This document shows, piece after piece, positions 1 through 8,645 of a stretch of 64,000 bases of DNA. The stretch lies in contig NZ_LMSL01000039.1 of assembly GCF_001428405.1 (NCBI RefSeq), positions 1 through 64,000 on the forward strand. The letters are read 5' to 3'. The stretch's first letter is position 1; each line of letters begins with the position of its first letter. The translations under genes were made by a program, and so were the position numbers. The notes beneath the pieces were generated by a model. It was not told where the DNA came from, did not search any database, and worked only from the letters and a program-made list of their open reading frames with translations. The stretch is from Frateuria sp. Soil773. GTDB lineage: Bacteria; Pseudomonadota; Gammaproteobacteria; Xanthomonadales; Rhodanobacteraceae.

Positions 1-171
1 CCGTCAGCCAAGACTGCCAGATGTTCTCCTTTCAAATGACGTCGCGTGAGGGGAAGGCTACGCATCCACCTTGCCGCTTCTCCCTCGCTTCCATGATGCG
101 AAGCCGGCGCACCAGGCCGCATCGGCGGCAACGCACCGCACGACCGTGCAGCTGATAGCTACCGCCTGCAA
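1..171. other. window edge, no gene recognised
   Basis: No credible coding region or RNA gene is seen here. The strand downstream of the immunity-like gene has no strong hairpin. tssA and tssM, if they belong to this T6SS, might lie further left, but nothing in these bases shows it. Confidence 0.4.
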
Positions 172-1101
172 TCAACGACCGACATCCTCAAATGAAGCAG
201 CCCCAGGAGTCGCCAAGGCAGCCACCGCCTCGACACTGAAGGCAGGTCCGCCTGCCGCGGCGATGACCTCGGCCGGAAATTTGGGCAGCTTGCCGTACCT
301 CGTCGTGCGCAGCGTCTCGCCTGGCTGGATCGGTGGACCGTCTTCTTCCATGTAGCGACGGATGTGTTCCCACAACCGGAACAGCCGCTCGTCCTCCCAC
401 CAGCCCTTGTAGCCGATGTTCATCCAGTACTTGAGCTTGTGTGGCTGCGCGGGGTCTTCCCACAGCAAACGCAACAAGTACATGTCGCGGAATACACGGC
501 CACCCGGCGCCTCTATGAACTTGTAGCTGCGCACTTTCGTCGCCTCCCAGGGCACCGTCTGCACTGGGCTTGCGCCCCCCTTCCTCCAGAACTTCCAGAA
601 GGGAATCGGCACAACTTGGCGAAAGCTGACTTGTCGAGTTTTTCGATTAAACAGAGTTGGAAAATCTCTTGGCATAAAGAATGCCATTTTTAAACACATA
701 ATCCCAAACAAGAAAAAAATAATCGACACAAACAATAATACTGGAGCAAATATATAATCTATCTTTTCCATTCTTCCAAGAAAAGTTGAAAATTCAAAAA
801 GAAGCAAAGCAATGGACGCACCAAATCCTATAAAAGTGCCAAATACACCTAAGGCAAAAATCTCTCCAGTCCCAGCCACCGAACCAATCTCTATCCCTTC
901 AGGATAAACATTCAAAAGCGATTCACAAGTGCTCGCCTGTCTATGCGTCGCCAGCCTCTTATTATCCGAAATAACTCGCCACGGATTGTTCTTGATATAG
1001 ACAATCCTCTTCTTTTGAATCTCCGTGTACTCAAAATACGGTTCCGGCTTATCCCATACCGGCACCAATACCTCTCGCTCTGCCTTGCCTTTCTCGGACA
1101 C
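172..1101 (-). CDS. putative T6SS immunity membrane protein (DUF6708-like)
   Basis: A 309-aa protein that I do not recognise with certainty; it resembles DUF6708-type proteins found beside T6SS effectors. It starts with GTG (MSEKGK), 8 bases after the stop of the large effector gene, so the two are surely cotranscribed. There are two hydrophobic helices, about residues 80–105 and 115–140, then a basic/aromatic cytosolic tail with a WMNIGYKGWWEDERL segment. A two-helix inner-membrane protein directly after a membrane-acting effector fits an immunity role (inference). Roughly bases 640–1100 are strikingly AT-rich against the surrounding GC-rich DNA, which points to recent transfer of the effector-tip/immunity module. 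Confidence 0.6.
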   Translation of the reverse strand: MSEKGKAEREVLVPVWDKPEPYFEYTEIQKKRIVYIKNNPWRVISDNKRLATHRQASTCESLLNVYPEGIEIGSVAGTGEIFALGVFGTFIGFGASIALLLFEFSTFLGRMEKIDYIFAPVLLFVSIIFFLFGIMCLKMAFFMPRDFPTLFNRKTRQVSFRQVVPIPFWKFWRKGGASPVQTVPWEATKVRSYKFIEAPGGRVFRDMYLLRLLWEDPAQPHKLKYWMNIGYKGWWEDERLFRLWEHIRRYMEEDGPPIQPGETLRTTRYGKLPKFPAEVIAAAGGPAFSVEAVAALATPGAASFEDVGR

Positions 1102-1109
1102 GTGTCACC

Positions 1110-4100
1110 TCACTGCAGGGCTTCGTCGACGATCAGGTCACCGTCCACCGGCGCATCCCAAATCTTCACCGTAGCTGTAATAGACGAAACCGCGCCTGTC
1201 GCAATCCGCACCGTTTCTAGAACCACACTGCGACCGTCCTCATTGCTTTGTTCCTTCTTATAGCTGAAGGATGGGCCACCCACCATAGTGTCCTCTTGGC
1301 CACGTACACCGGGAATCACCTTCCAACTCTTGCGTTGCTCGGCGTTGCCGTGCGGATGAATGTCCGTGTCCAAGCGTATGCTGCCAAGCAGCGCTTCGGG
1401 CACGCTCACTCGCAACTGTGCTTCTGACACAAATTCTGCATTACTCATACCTTCACTAATCGCCGCGGAAATCGCCAGATTCTTCCAACTCATTAATCCA
1501 CTGAAGCTGAAATCCACCCGTACACCGATCAGTATCTTGTTCAACTCTTCCTGCTCGCGCTTTAGGCTACCCCACTTATCCGAGGCCTTATCGCTCCAGA
1601 TACAGCGCTTACTCCACTCTTCAACCGGAGTGTCTTCCAACAAAATCGCTATAAAGCCTGCAACCATACCCAGCGCCACCAATAAAAGCCCCCATCCGGT
1701 CCAAGAAAGCCCCCACCCAGCAGTGACAATCACTTCCGCGCCAACCGCGCCGGCTGCAATTGAGGCCCCTGCCGCACCAAAAAAGAAAACCGCCTGCGCG
1801 ATATAAGCATACTTAGCGTCAGAATCACCTTTTGAAGACCTCGAACTGGCATTAATAAGAGCTTGTGTAGCATCGATTGCTGATGCTAATCCAGCCGCCA
1901 ACCCAATCCGCCAAGCCAGCCGTTTAACCAGCGCCTCTTGACCTGCCTTTTCCGCCGCCAGCTTCCCCAGCTCCATCGCCGCCGCTGCCACGCCCAACCC
2001 CGCCGAAAGCAGGCTGAAGGCGGCTTTCTGGCGTTCCTCGCCGGTTACCGCGCCCTCGAGGTCCTTCCACGACTTGGCGATGACCAGGCATTGCAGCCAG
2101 CCCGAGGCCAGCGTCATGGTGGCGGTGCCGCTGGCCAGCAGTTGCGTGCTGGTCTTGGCGAGTGCGGTAATGCCTTTTTCGTCCAGCAGCCGCACCGCGC
2201 CGGCCCATGCGCGGCTCAGATTGACCTCGGCGGGCCGCACCGCATAGGTGGTGACCGCTGCCGCCGCCCTCCTGGCGGCATCGCCGACGGCATCGGCCGC
2301 CTGGCCGGGCAGCGACTCGGCCTTGGCGGCGGCGCTGCCCACCTTGTCGGGCAGTTCCTTGGTCCACAGGTAGACGTCGACCAGCGCATCGGCCAGCTTG
2401 GGGGCACCGGCCATGTCCAGCGCCATGGCGCCGCCGACCACCAGGCTCTTCACCTGCTTGCCTTCGAGCTGGCGGGTCATCGTCTGGGCCGCCTGCTGCA
2501 CCGCGCCCATCTGCGTGCGCCATACGCGATTGGCCATCTGGAAAGGCAGCCTGGCCTTCAGCAGGGCCAGCCCGGCGATGTTCGCGCTTTTCAGCGCGAG
2601 CGACTGCGCCAGCGGAGCGAGTTTCGAGATCAGCGCCGGCGCGAGCTGGCCTGCCTTGTTCAGGGCCATCGAGGTGGCTCCCGCGGCCGCCACCAGCGGG
2701 TTGGCATAAGCCGCCGCCAGGCTCCTCAGCGCCGGCACGCTGCGGTACAGCGCGCGCTGCGGGGCGGTGGTCTGCGTGCCGGCATGCCTCTGCGCCTCCT
2801 CGATCTCGCCGATGACGTCGAACAGGCTCTTGAACTCGTCCGTGGTCTTGGACTTCTGGTCCAGCTCCTTGAACCAGGCGAAGAAGCTCTGCTGGTTGCC
2901 GAGCAGCGCCCGCACGATGAGGTTGTCCTTCTTGCCCGGATCGTCCTGGAGGAAATCCTTGAACCACTCCAGGCTCGATTCGGTCAACGGCCCGCCGAAG
3001 GTGACCATGGACACCACGCCGGCGTAGTGCACGCCGTCCTGCGGGGTGGTCTCGTCGAAATCGTGCTCGGTGACCAGCTTGCGGGCATCGCTTGGCAGCC
3101 AGGCCTGGTAGTCCTTCTCGACCTTGGCGAGCCGTTCCTGGTCGGCCTTGGCCTTGTTGTTGAAGGCGTTGAGGAACTCCTTGTAGCCCATGCCGCCGGG
3201 GCCGTTCCTGGCCAGGTTGTCCAATATCTCGGACTTGAGGTCGCCGGTCTGCCTGTCGATGCGCGCCGCGCTGGGAATGTCGATGGTGCCGACGCCGTAG
3301 CTCTTGACGGCGCCGTAGGGGGAAGGCGTGTAGTGGTCGGCCAGCTCCGCCTCGGCGGGCAACTGGCCGCTTTTCTTCATGGCCTCGAATTCCTTGGTGC
3401 TGACCAGCTTGCCCTGCAGCCCGGCGTATTTGCTGCCGGAGACGTTCGACTTGCTCTGCTGGCCGCGCGCGTCCATGAGCTTGAGCAGGCCGTCGATGGT
3501 CAGCGCGGTCTGCAGGCGCCAGTAGCCGTCGGTCTGCCGGGCCAGCCAGTTGGCGGCGTCGTTGCACAACGTGATGCGCAGCTGCGCAGCCTCGTGGGTG
3601 ACGCCCACCGCGTCGGGCACGCTGACGATCCTGGCCTTTCCGACATCGACGGCCCCGCCAGACCGGTCGGCGATGGCCTTGGCCTGCTGCCATACGTCCT
3701 GCGCCGATTCCTTGCGCACCGATGCCAAGGGAAGCAGCCTGGCGATCAGGCTCATGCCCTGCGAAAGCAGGCCATGGTCCTCGTTCGCCACGCGACGCTG
3801 GAACGGGTTGCCCGCGAAAGCGGACGCGGGAACGTCCGGCACGTAGTCGGCAACGGCCGCGTGCAGTTTTTCCACCGTCAACGGCAGGGAGCGCTGGCAC
3901 GAACCGTCGGGAGCGTTGATGCATGCCATGCGCTGGTTGCGCAACGACTCGCTCGCGGCATAGCCGTCGCGGACCTTCTTGCTCCAGGGGTGGTCGCTGA
4001 AACCCACCCACACGCGCCCGGTGTGCTTGGCGTCGGGTATGACGAACAGCATGGCCGCCGCGTAGCCGTCGGTGCGCTTGCAACTGAACCCTTTCGTTTC

Positions 4101-4475
4101 CAGGGTCGGCGCCGTGGCGAGCGACTTCGGGGTCAGGTAGCCGCCGTCGTCCACCTCGAACACCTGCCAGCCGCTCTGCGACTTGATCTGCGGCGTATGC
4201 GGCGTTTCGTAGTACGCATACACGTACCCTTTCCGCAGGGTGCGCATGATGTAGCCCGAGTGGCTGAGCCCGGGATCCGCCACGCCGGGCAGCAGGGGTG
4301 CGGTGGCGGCGTGGTGGCGCGCCGCGAAGGAGGCTTCGGCCAGGCCCGGCCTCACCAGGAGCACCGGCAACCCTGCCTTGATGCACGCATCGCATCCACC
4401 GGCCGCGCATTGCGGGGCACCCGATGCCGCCCGGTTCGCGTTGCTGGCGTACTTTCCTGCCGTTCCGTCTGCCAT
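1110..4475 (-). CDS. T6SS effector, VasX N-domain / BTH_I2691 family
   Basis: A 1121-aa protein. The N-terminus has a CxxC pair (GGCDACIKAG), then LPVLLVRPG and, around residue 75, a GYIMRTLRKGYVYAYYE block typical of the VasX N-terminal region and BTH_I2691-type T6SS effectors. The middle is helical and alanine-rich. Near residues 900–970 lie several hydrophobic helices (AQAVFFFGAAGASIAAG, WTGWGLLLVALGMVAGF), as in pore-forming effectors, followed by a beta-rich tail. The ATG at 4475 (MADGTAGK) is chosen because the reading frame further upstream has no family similarity and would overlap the adaptor gene. It follows vgrG and a DUF4123 adaptor and precedes a membrane protein, the usual cargo order. 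Membrane disruption is inferred from family and helices. GC drops in the last ~500 bases. Confidence 0.8.
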   Translation of the reverse strand: MADGTAGKYASNANRAASGAPQCAAGGCDACIKAGLPVLLVRPGLAEASFAARHHAATAPLLPGVADPGLSHSGYIMRTLRKGYVYAYYETPHTPQIKSQSGWQVFEVDDGGYLTPKSLATAPTLETKGFSCKRTDGYAAAMLFVIPDAKHTGRVWVGFSDHPWSKKVRDGYAASESLRNQRMACINAPDGSCQRSLPLTVEKLHAAVADYVPDVPASAFAGNPFQRRVANEDHGLLSQGMSLIARLLPLASVRKESAQDVWQQAKAIADRSGGAVDVGKARIVSVPDAVGVTHEAAQLRITLCNDAANWLARQTDGYWRLQTALTIDGLLKLMDARGQQSKSNVSGSKYAGLQGKLVSTKEFEAMKKSGQLPAEAELADHYTPSPYGAVKSYGVGTIDIPSAARIDRQTGDLKSEILDNLARNGPGGMGYKEFLNAFNNKAKADQERLAKVEKDYQAWLPSDARKLVTEHDFDETTPQDGVHYAGVVSMVTFGGPLTESSLEWFKDFLQDDPGKKDNLIVRALLGNQQSFFAWFKELDQKSKTTDEFKSLFDVIGEIEEAQRHAGTQTTAPQRALYRSVPALRSLAAAYANPLVAAAGATSMALNKAGQLAPALISKLAPLAQSLALKSANIAGLALLKARLPFQMANRVWRTQMGAVQQAAQTMTRQLEGKQVKSLVVGGAMALDMAGAPKLADALVDVYLWTKELPDKVGSAAAKAESLPGQAADAVGDAARRAAAAVTTYAVRPAEVNLSRAWAGAVRLLDEKGITALAKTSTQLLASGTATMTLASGWLQCLVIAKSWKDLEGAVTGEERQKAAFSLLSAGLGVAAAAMELGKLAAEKAGQEALVKRLAWRIGLAAGLASAIDATQALINASSRSSKGDSDAKYAYIAQAVFFFGAAGASIAAGAVGAEVIVTAGWGLSWTGWGLLLVALGMVAGFIAILLEDTPVEEWSKRCIWSDKASDKWGSLKREQEELNKILIGVRVDFSFSGLMSWKNLAISAAISEGMSNAEFVSEAQLRVSVPEALLGSIRLDTDIHPHGNAEQRKSWKVIPGVRGQEDTMVGGPSFSYKKEQSNEDGRSVVLETVRIATGAVSSITATVKIWDAPVDGDLIVDEALQ

Positions 4476-4489
4476 GGTCTTCTCCGTCT

Positions 4490-5434
4490 TCAGCTCACCG
4501 CGGCGTCCAGGCCGCCGGCGTTCCGCAGGCCTGTTGCCTGCAATTCCGACCGTATCGCATCCCACTCGGGATCGGTCACCGTATCGAGCAGCCCGCTGAG
4601 ATCGGCGCGCTCCCTCGCGGCGGTGGCGACCAGCCCCGCGACTTTCGGATGCGCGCACAGCCAGGGGTGGATCTGCAGCGTGTACGCGCCCAACAGGACG
4701 ACATCCTTCGCGTCCGACAGGCCGAGCCTCAATGCCTGGAATACCGCATCGCCGGCCCTCTGCAGGTAGTCCTCGGGCAGCTCCGGCTCGAAGCTCATCC
4801 AGCCCCGGACAAGGGCCTGCACGAGCTCGCCTTGGTCGGCCCGCTCCCACTGCGCTTGCCCCAGGGTCAGCGCCTGTGCCGGCTGTTCCGTTATCTGCCC
4901 GGCTGCGTGACAGACCAGCGTCCCGCGCCGGTCCAGCGACCACCATTGCTCAATGGGACCCAGCAGCCGGGCGCGCTGCTCGCCGGACAGTCCGCCCCAC
5001 ATCCATTCCATGACTCGGCGGTCCGCCCACCTGAAATAACGCCGCCGATGGCCCGGTCGGGGCAGCCGCATGACCCGCGCCAGATGGCTGGCCACGACGG
5101 CGGCGTCCTCCGACGAAAGCAGCCAGCCTCCCAACGCGAAGCCCTCAGACGCTTCCAGTTCCGCATCCGCTTGCTCGTCGTGCGCGACGCGCAGGCTGTC
5201 GGCCAGGACGTGCACGGCCTGCGGCCGCCAATGAACCAGGCAGGGGCGCTGCCCCTCGTCCAGGCCCGGATGGTTCAAGGGCACCGGGGTGACCTCGCAC
5301 CGCTCCGCTTCCAGCAACGACGCATCGAGCGGCTCGCGCAGGATCGGATCGATCAGGATGTAGGCACGCAGCCGTTCGTCTTCCTGCAGATGCCCGCTCA
5401 GCAGGCTCGCCGTGTTTTCGAGCGAAAAGGCCAT
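4490..5434 (-). CDS. DUF4123 T6SS effector adaptor (Tap/TEC-like)
   Basis: A 314-aa protein with the DUF4123 pattern: an early RAYILIDPILREPL strand/helix, a central GWLLSSEDAAVVASHLARVMRLP segment, and R-Y-F-R-W-A-D-RRVM near residue 135. DUF4123 proteins are chaperone/adaptors that load a specific effector onto VgrG. It sits 7 bases after vgrG and 14 bases before the VasX-type effector, so it most likely loads that effector. The C-terminal third (about 180–314) is variable in this family and probably contacts the effector. No signal peptide or membrane helix; it would act in the cytosol. Confidence 0.82.
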   Translation of the reverse strand: MAFSLENTASLLSGHLQEDERLRAYILIDPILREPLDASLLEAERCEVTPVPLNHPGLDEGQRPCLVHWRPQAVHVLADSLRVAHDEQADAELEASEGFALGGWLLSSEDAAVVASHLARVMRLPRPGHRRRYFRWADRRVMEWMWGGLSGEQRARLLGPIEQWWSLDRRGTLVCHAAGQITEQPAQALTLGQAQWERADQGELVQALVRGWMSFEPELPEDYLQRAGDAVFQALRLGLSDAKDVVLLGAYTLQIHPWLCAHPKVAGLVATAARERADLSGLLDTVTDPEWDAIRSELQATGLRNAGGLDAAVS

Positions 5435-5441
5435 GCGCGCC

Positions 5442-8174
5442 CTAGATCGCCGATGCGCCGCGCGCCGCGCCTGCGGCCATCTTCTTGGGGCACGCCTTCA
5501 GCGCACTGCCCGGCACGCTCGCCTGCGCGCTCGCCGACTGCGGCCCGGTCAGCTCCTTCCTCGCCGCCTTGAACTCCACCTTGCCCGGTGCGCCGATCTC
5601 GATGTCGCCGCCCTGGAGCCGGATATAGGCGCCCTTGGCGGTGAGCAGCACGTGCTTGCTGGCCTGTACCAGGGCATGGGCCTGGGTGCTGGCAAGGGTG
5701 ACGGCCTGTTCGGCGGCGAAGCCGGCCTTGTCCTTCTGCGCCTGGACGCTGACCGTGCCGCTGGCGGCGTGCAGGGCGATGCCGGTGTTCTTGACGGGGC
5801 GGCTGCCCGGCGGCTCGCTGCCCTGGGCGTAGAGGGCGATGCCGTTGGCGGCGACCACGCTGGCCTTGCCCTGGGTGGTGAGGTTGAGGTCCTGGCCGGC
5901 GCTCAGCGTGGCGGTGGTGCCGGCCACCCATACGTGATGCTGCGGGGTCACGCTGGCCAGCCCGTCCTTGCCGTGCAGCACCAGGGCCGGGTCGCTCCAG
6001 CCGACGGCCTCGCCCTCGCCGCCGCCCACGCCCTGCCCGGCGGGCTGGCCGCCATGGGTGGCGGCGAGCGCATCCTGCAGCCGGGCGAGCGCGTCGGTTG
6101 CCGGCAGCTTGTCGGGCGCCGGCTCCTGGTCGAGCCCGGCCTGCTGCTTCTGGGCGACGTCGGCCAGCCCCTGGACCAGTTGCTGGCTTTGCGCGAGATC
6201 GCTTGCCGGCGCGCTTGCATCCATCTGGTTCGCGCCATCGGCCGTGCTCAACAGCAGGCCGCGACCGCCGCGCAGCGCTCCCATCGCCTGGGTGGTGAGC
6301 TCCACGCCGAAACCGCGGTCGGCCTGGCGCTGGTTGTCGGTCGCCTGCTTCAGGTGACCCAGGTTCAGCGCGCTCTCGCGGTCGGTGGTGTAGAGCTGCG
6401 CGCGCGACTGGCCCTTGCTGTCGTCGAACTGCAACTGGCGATAGCCGCCGCTGCCGGACTGGCTCTGCGACAGATCCTGCGTCTTGATTCCGCTGAGTAC
6501 GGCGGCGTGCCCGTTGCCGGCGAACCAGGCCGCGGCATTGCCGGTGCTGCCTGACGGCCCGCCGGCCTGCGCGTTGTGCGGCGCATCGGCGTTGCCCTGG
6601 CCGTTGTAGACGGCGCCGACGACCACCGGGCGGTCGATGTCGCCTTCCAGGAACTCGACCCACACCTCCTGCCCCACCCGCGGCACGAAGGCGCTGCCCC
6701 AGTTGCTGCCGGCCAGCGGCGTGGCCACGCGCACCCAGGTGCCGGCGGTGGTATCGGCCGGCGCGTTGGCCTCGCCGCGCGGGTGCTCCTGGCGGCTGGC
6801 GGCATTGCCGCCGCGCTGCCAGTGGAACTGCACCTTGATGCGATGGTCGCGGTCGGTGTGGATCGGGTCGCCGTTGCCGACCACGATCGCGGTCTGCGCG
6901 CCCGAGGCGGTGGGCCGCGGATGCAACCGTCGGCCATGGCCGTCGTCGGTCTGCGGCCGGTAGGTCTGGGCGATCGGCAGGGCCAGGAAGCGGTTGCGGT
7001 AGAGCGCCTCGTCGCGGTCTCCCGGCTTGTCCGGCGGCGCCGCGGCGAAGGCGTCGAAGGCGCTGCCCAGCAGTTGCTCGACGGCGCCGTGCACGTCGGC
7101 GCCGACGTTGTTGCGCGCGTGGTGCTGCACGCGCAGGCAGGCGAACGCTTCCCCCTCCGCCACGCCGGCATGGCCGCTGAGCGCGAAGCGCAGGCCCGGC
7201 GCGAGCCGCCGGTCGGTGCCTTCGCCCTCGCCCTGCAGCGAGCAGACGTGCAGCGCATCCAGGTGCTGCCGGCTGCGCCGCTCGCCCACGGCGCGGGTGG
7301 GCCAGGCATACGGCCCGGCGGTGTCGTCGTCCTCGGCATCCACCGCCGGGCCGTCGGCCTGGGCGTTGCCCGGGCGCATCGACAGGGTGCGGTAGTCCCA
7401 GCTCGCGCGCGCGACGCTGCCGGTCTGCCAGCGCCTGACCGCATGCCATTGCTGGATGCTGTCCTCGCCCTCGGTGGCGTCGGCACGCTGGAAGCGGATC
7501 ACCCGCGCCTGCTGCGGCAGGAAGCTTTCGTTGCTGTCGGCCAGCACCAGGGTATGCGAGCCCAGGCCGGCCGACGACGTATCGCCCTTGTGCTCGAAGC
7601 GGTAGAAGATGCCCTCCTCCGCCAGCAGGCGCGACACGAAGTCGAAGTCGCTCTCCTGGTACTGCGTGGTGAGGCTGCGCTTGAGGTAGATGCCGCGGTC
7701 GGCCAGGTCCCAGCGCCAGGCGGGCACGACCTGTCCCTGCGCATAGTGGCCGAAGACCTGCTCGACGATCTCCACCACGGTCAGGTCGTGGAAGGCGTAG
7801 CTGTCCTGGCGTTCGCGCAACAGCGCGAGCCACGGCTCGACGACCAGCCGGTAGCGCGCCAGCCCGCCGTTGCTGCCGACGCGCTCGGCCGCGGTGACGT
7901 GGCCGTGGAACGGACGCAGGTCGTGCCGCGAATCGGCGGTGAGCAGTTCCAGCAGCACCGGCGTGCCGACCAGCTTGGCCAGCGGCAGGAAGGCGTCGCT
8001 CGACAGCGCGCTCAGTTCGAAGAGGAAGCCGCCGCCGTCGAGCGCCTCCCAGCCCTCGAACGCTTCCGCGACGAGGACATCGGCCCCCAGCGCGGTATGC
8101 AGGCGCAGCAGGCGGTCGGCCTGCCGCAGGCCGCTGCCCAACAAGGATTGCAGGATGTCCGTTATCACTGCCAT
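5442..8174 (-). CDS. vgrG: T6SS spike protein VgrG (TssI) with DUF2345 tail
   Basis: A 910-aa VgrG. The N-terminal half is the gp27-like part (RPFHGHVTAAERVG, VVEPWLALLRERQDSYAFHDLTVVEI, ESDFDFVSRLLAEEGIFYRF). The gp5 OB-fold follows around residues 430–530 (DRDHRIKVQFHWQR, NWGSAFVPRVGQEVWVEFLEGD). A DUF2345 beta-helix extension then runs from about residue 640 to the end (GVELTTQAMGALRGGRGLLL, GGDIEIGAPGKVEFKA). The ATG at 8174 (MAVITDILQ) is preferred to a GTG 51 bases upstream. It caps the Hcp tube and carries effectors. It lies between a 116-aa unknown and the DUF4123 adaptor. I see no enzymatic domain on its C-terminus, so it is probably a structural, cargo-carrying VgrG. Confidence 0.93.
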   Translation of the reverse strand: MAVITDILQSLLGSGLRQADRLLRLHTALGADVLVAEAFEGWEALDGGGFLFELSALSSDAFLPLAKLVGTPVLLELLTADSRHDLRPFHGHVTAAERVGSNGGLARYRLVVEPWLALLRERQDSYAFHDLTVVEIVEQVFGHYAQGQVVPAWRWDLADRGIYLKRSLTTQYQESDFDFVSRLLAEEGIFYRFEHKGDTSSAGLGSHTLVLADSNESFLPQQARVIRFQRADATEGEDSIQQWHAVRRWQTGSVARASWDYRTLSMRPGNAQADGPAVDAEDDDTAGPYAWPTRAVGERRSRQHLDALHVCSLQGEGEGTDRRLAPGLRFALSGHAGVAEGEAFACLRVQHHARNNVGADVHGAVEQLLGSAFDAFAAAPPDKPGDRDEALYRNRFLALPIAQTYRPQTDDGHGRRLHPRPTASGAQTAIVVGNGDPIHTDRDHRIKVQFHWQRGGNAASRQEHPRGEANAPADTTAGTWVRVATPLAGSNWGSAFVPRVGQEVWVEFLEGDIDRPVVVGAVYNGQGNADAPHNAQAGGPSGSTGNAAAWFAGNGHAAVLSGIKTQDLSQSQSGSGGYRQLQFDDSKGQSRAQLYTTDRESALNLGHLKQATDNQRQADRGFGVELTTQAMGALRGGRGLLLSTADGANQMDASAPASDLAQSQQLVQGLADVAQKQQAGLDQEPAPDKLPATDALARLQDALAATHGGQPAGQGVGGGEGEAVGWSDPALVLHGKDGLASVTPQHHVWVAGTTATLSAGQDLNLTTQGKASVVAANGIALYAQGSEPPGSRPVKNTGIALHAASGTVSVQAQKDKAGFAAEQAVTLASTQAHALVQASKHVLLTAKGAYIRLQGGDIEIGAPGKVEFKAARKELTGPQSASAQASVPGSALKACPKKMAAGAARGASAI

Positions 8175-8272
8175 GGATCCGATCCGGTGGTACGACGCAG
8201 AGAAGAGAATGGAGGGGCGGGTCACGCGGCGCCGTCGCGGCCCTGCCCGGGGCAGGGTCGCGACGCGCGCGC

Positions 8273-8623
8273 TCAGGCGGTGATGGCGACCACGTGGAGC
8301 TGCGGCGCGGCCTTGCAGCGCAGGTGGTATTTGCGGTTGCCCACCTGCAGGGTGATGCGCGGCACGGTGTCCGCCGCCCTCGCCTCGTCGCCCTTGCCGC
8401 CGGAGTGCACGGTCGCGAGGATGCGCCAGCTCTGCGACTGCATCTCGCCGAGCAGCAGGCGCGCGCGGTGGTGGGCGTTGTGCGAGGCCCCTTCGAGCAG
8501 GCCGACGACGACGTCCGGGCTCAGCTTGGCCCAGCCGCGCTCGGCGACGAGCTGCGGCTGGAACTGGCCGTACCAGCCCGGCGCCGCACGCTTGAGGACT
8601 GCTTCCCTGGCATTGCTGTTCAT
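8273..8623 (-). CDS. 116-aa unknown protein in the T6SS operon
   Basis: I do not recognise this small soluble protein. It has a good ribosome site (AAGGAG, 6–7 bases before the ATG) and sits 22 bases after clpV and about 100 bases before vgrG, so it is part of the operon. The first half is helical, with WYGQFQPQLVAERGWAKLSPD and an SHNAHHRARLLLGEMQSQ helix. The second half looks like a beta hairpin (RITLQVGNRKYHLRC). There are no membrane helices, signal peptide or metal motif. An accessory or regulatory T6SS role can be inferred from position only. Confidence 0.72.
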   Translation of the reverse strand: MNSNAREAVLKRAAPGWYGQFQPQLVAERGWAKLSPDVVVGLLEGASHNAHHRARLLLGEMQSQSWRILATVHSGGKGDEARAADTVPRITLQVGNRKYHLRCKAAPQLHVVAITA

Positions 8624-8645
8624 GCGGTTTCTCCTTGGGGTGGGA

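Noticed and set aside
1938..4769. 943-codon plus-strand frame over the effector gene
   Set aside because: Antisense shadow; the minus strand encodes a recognisable VasX-type effector.
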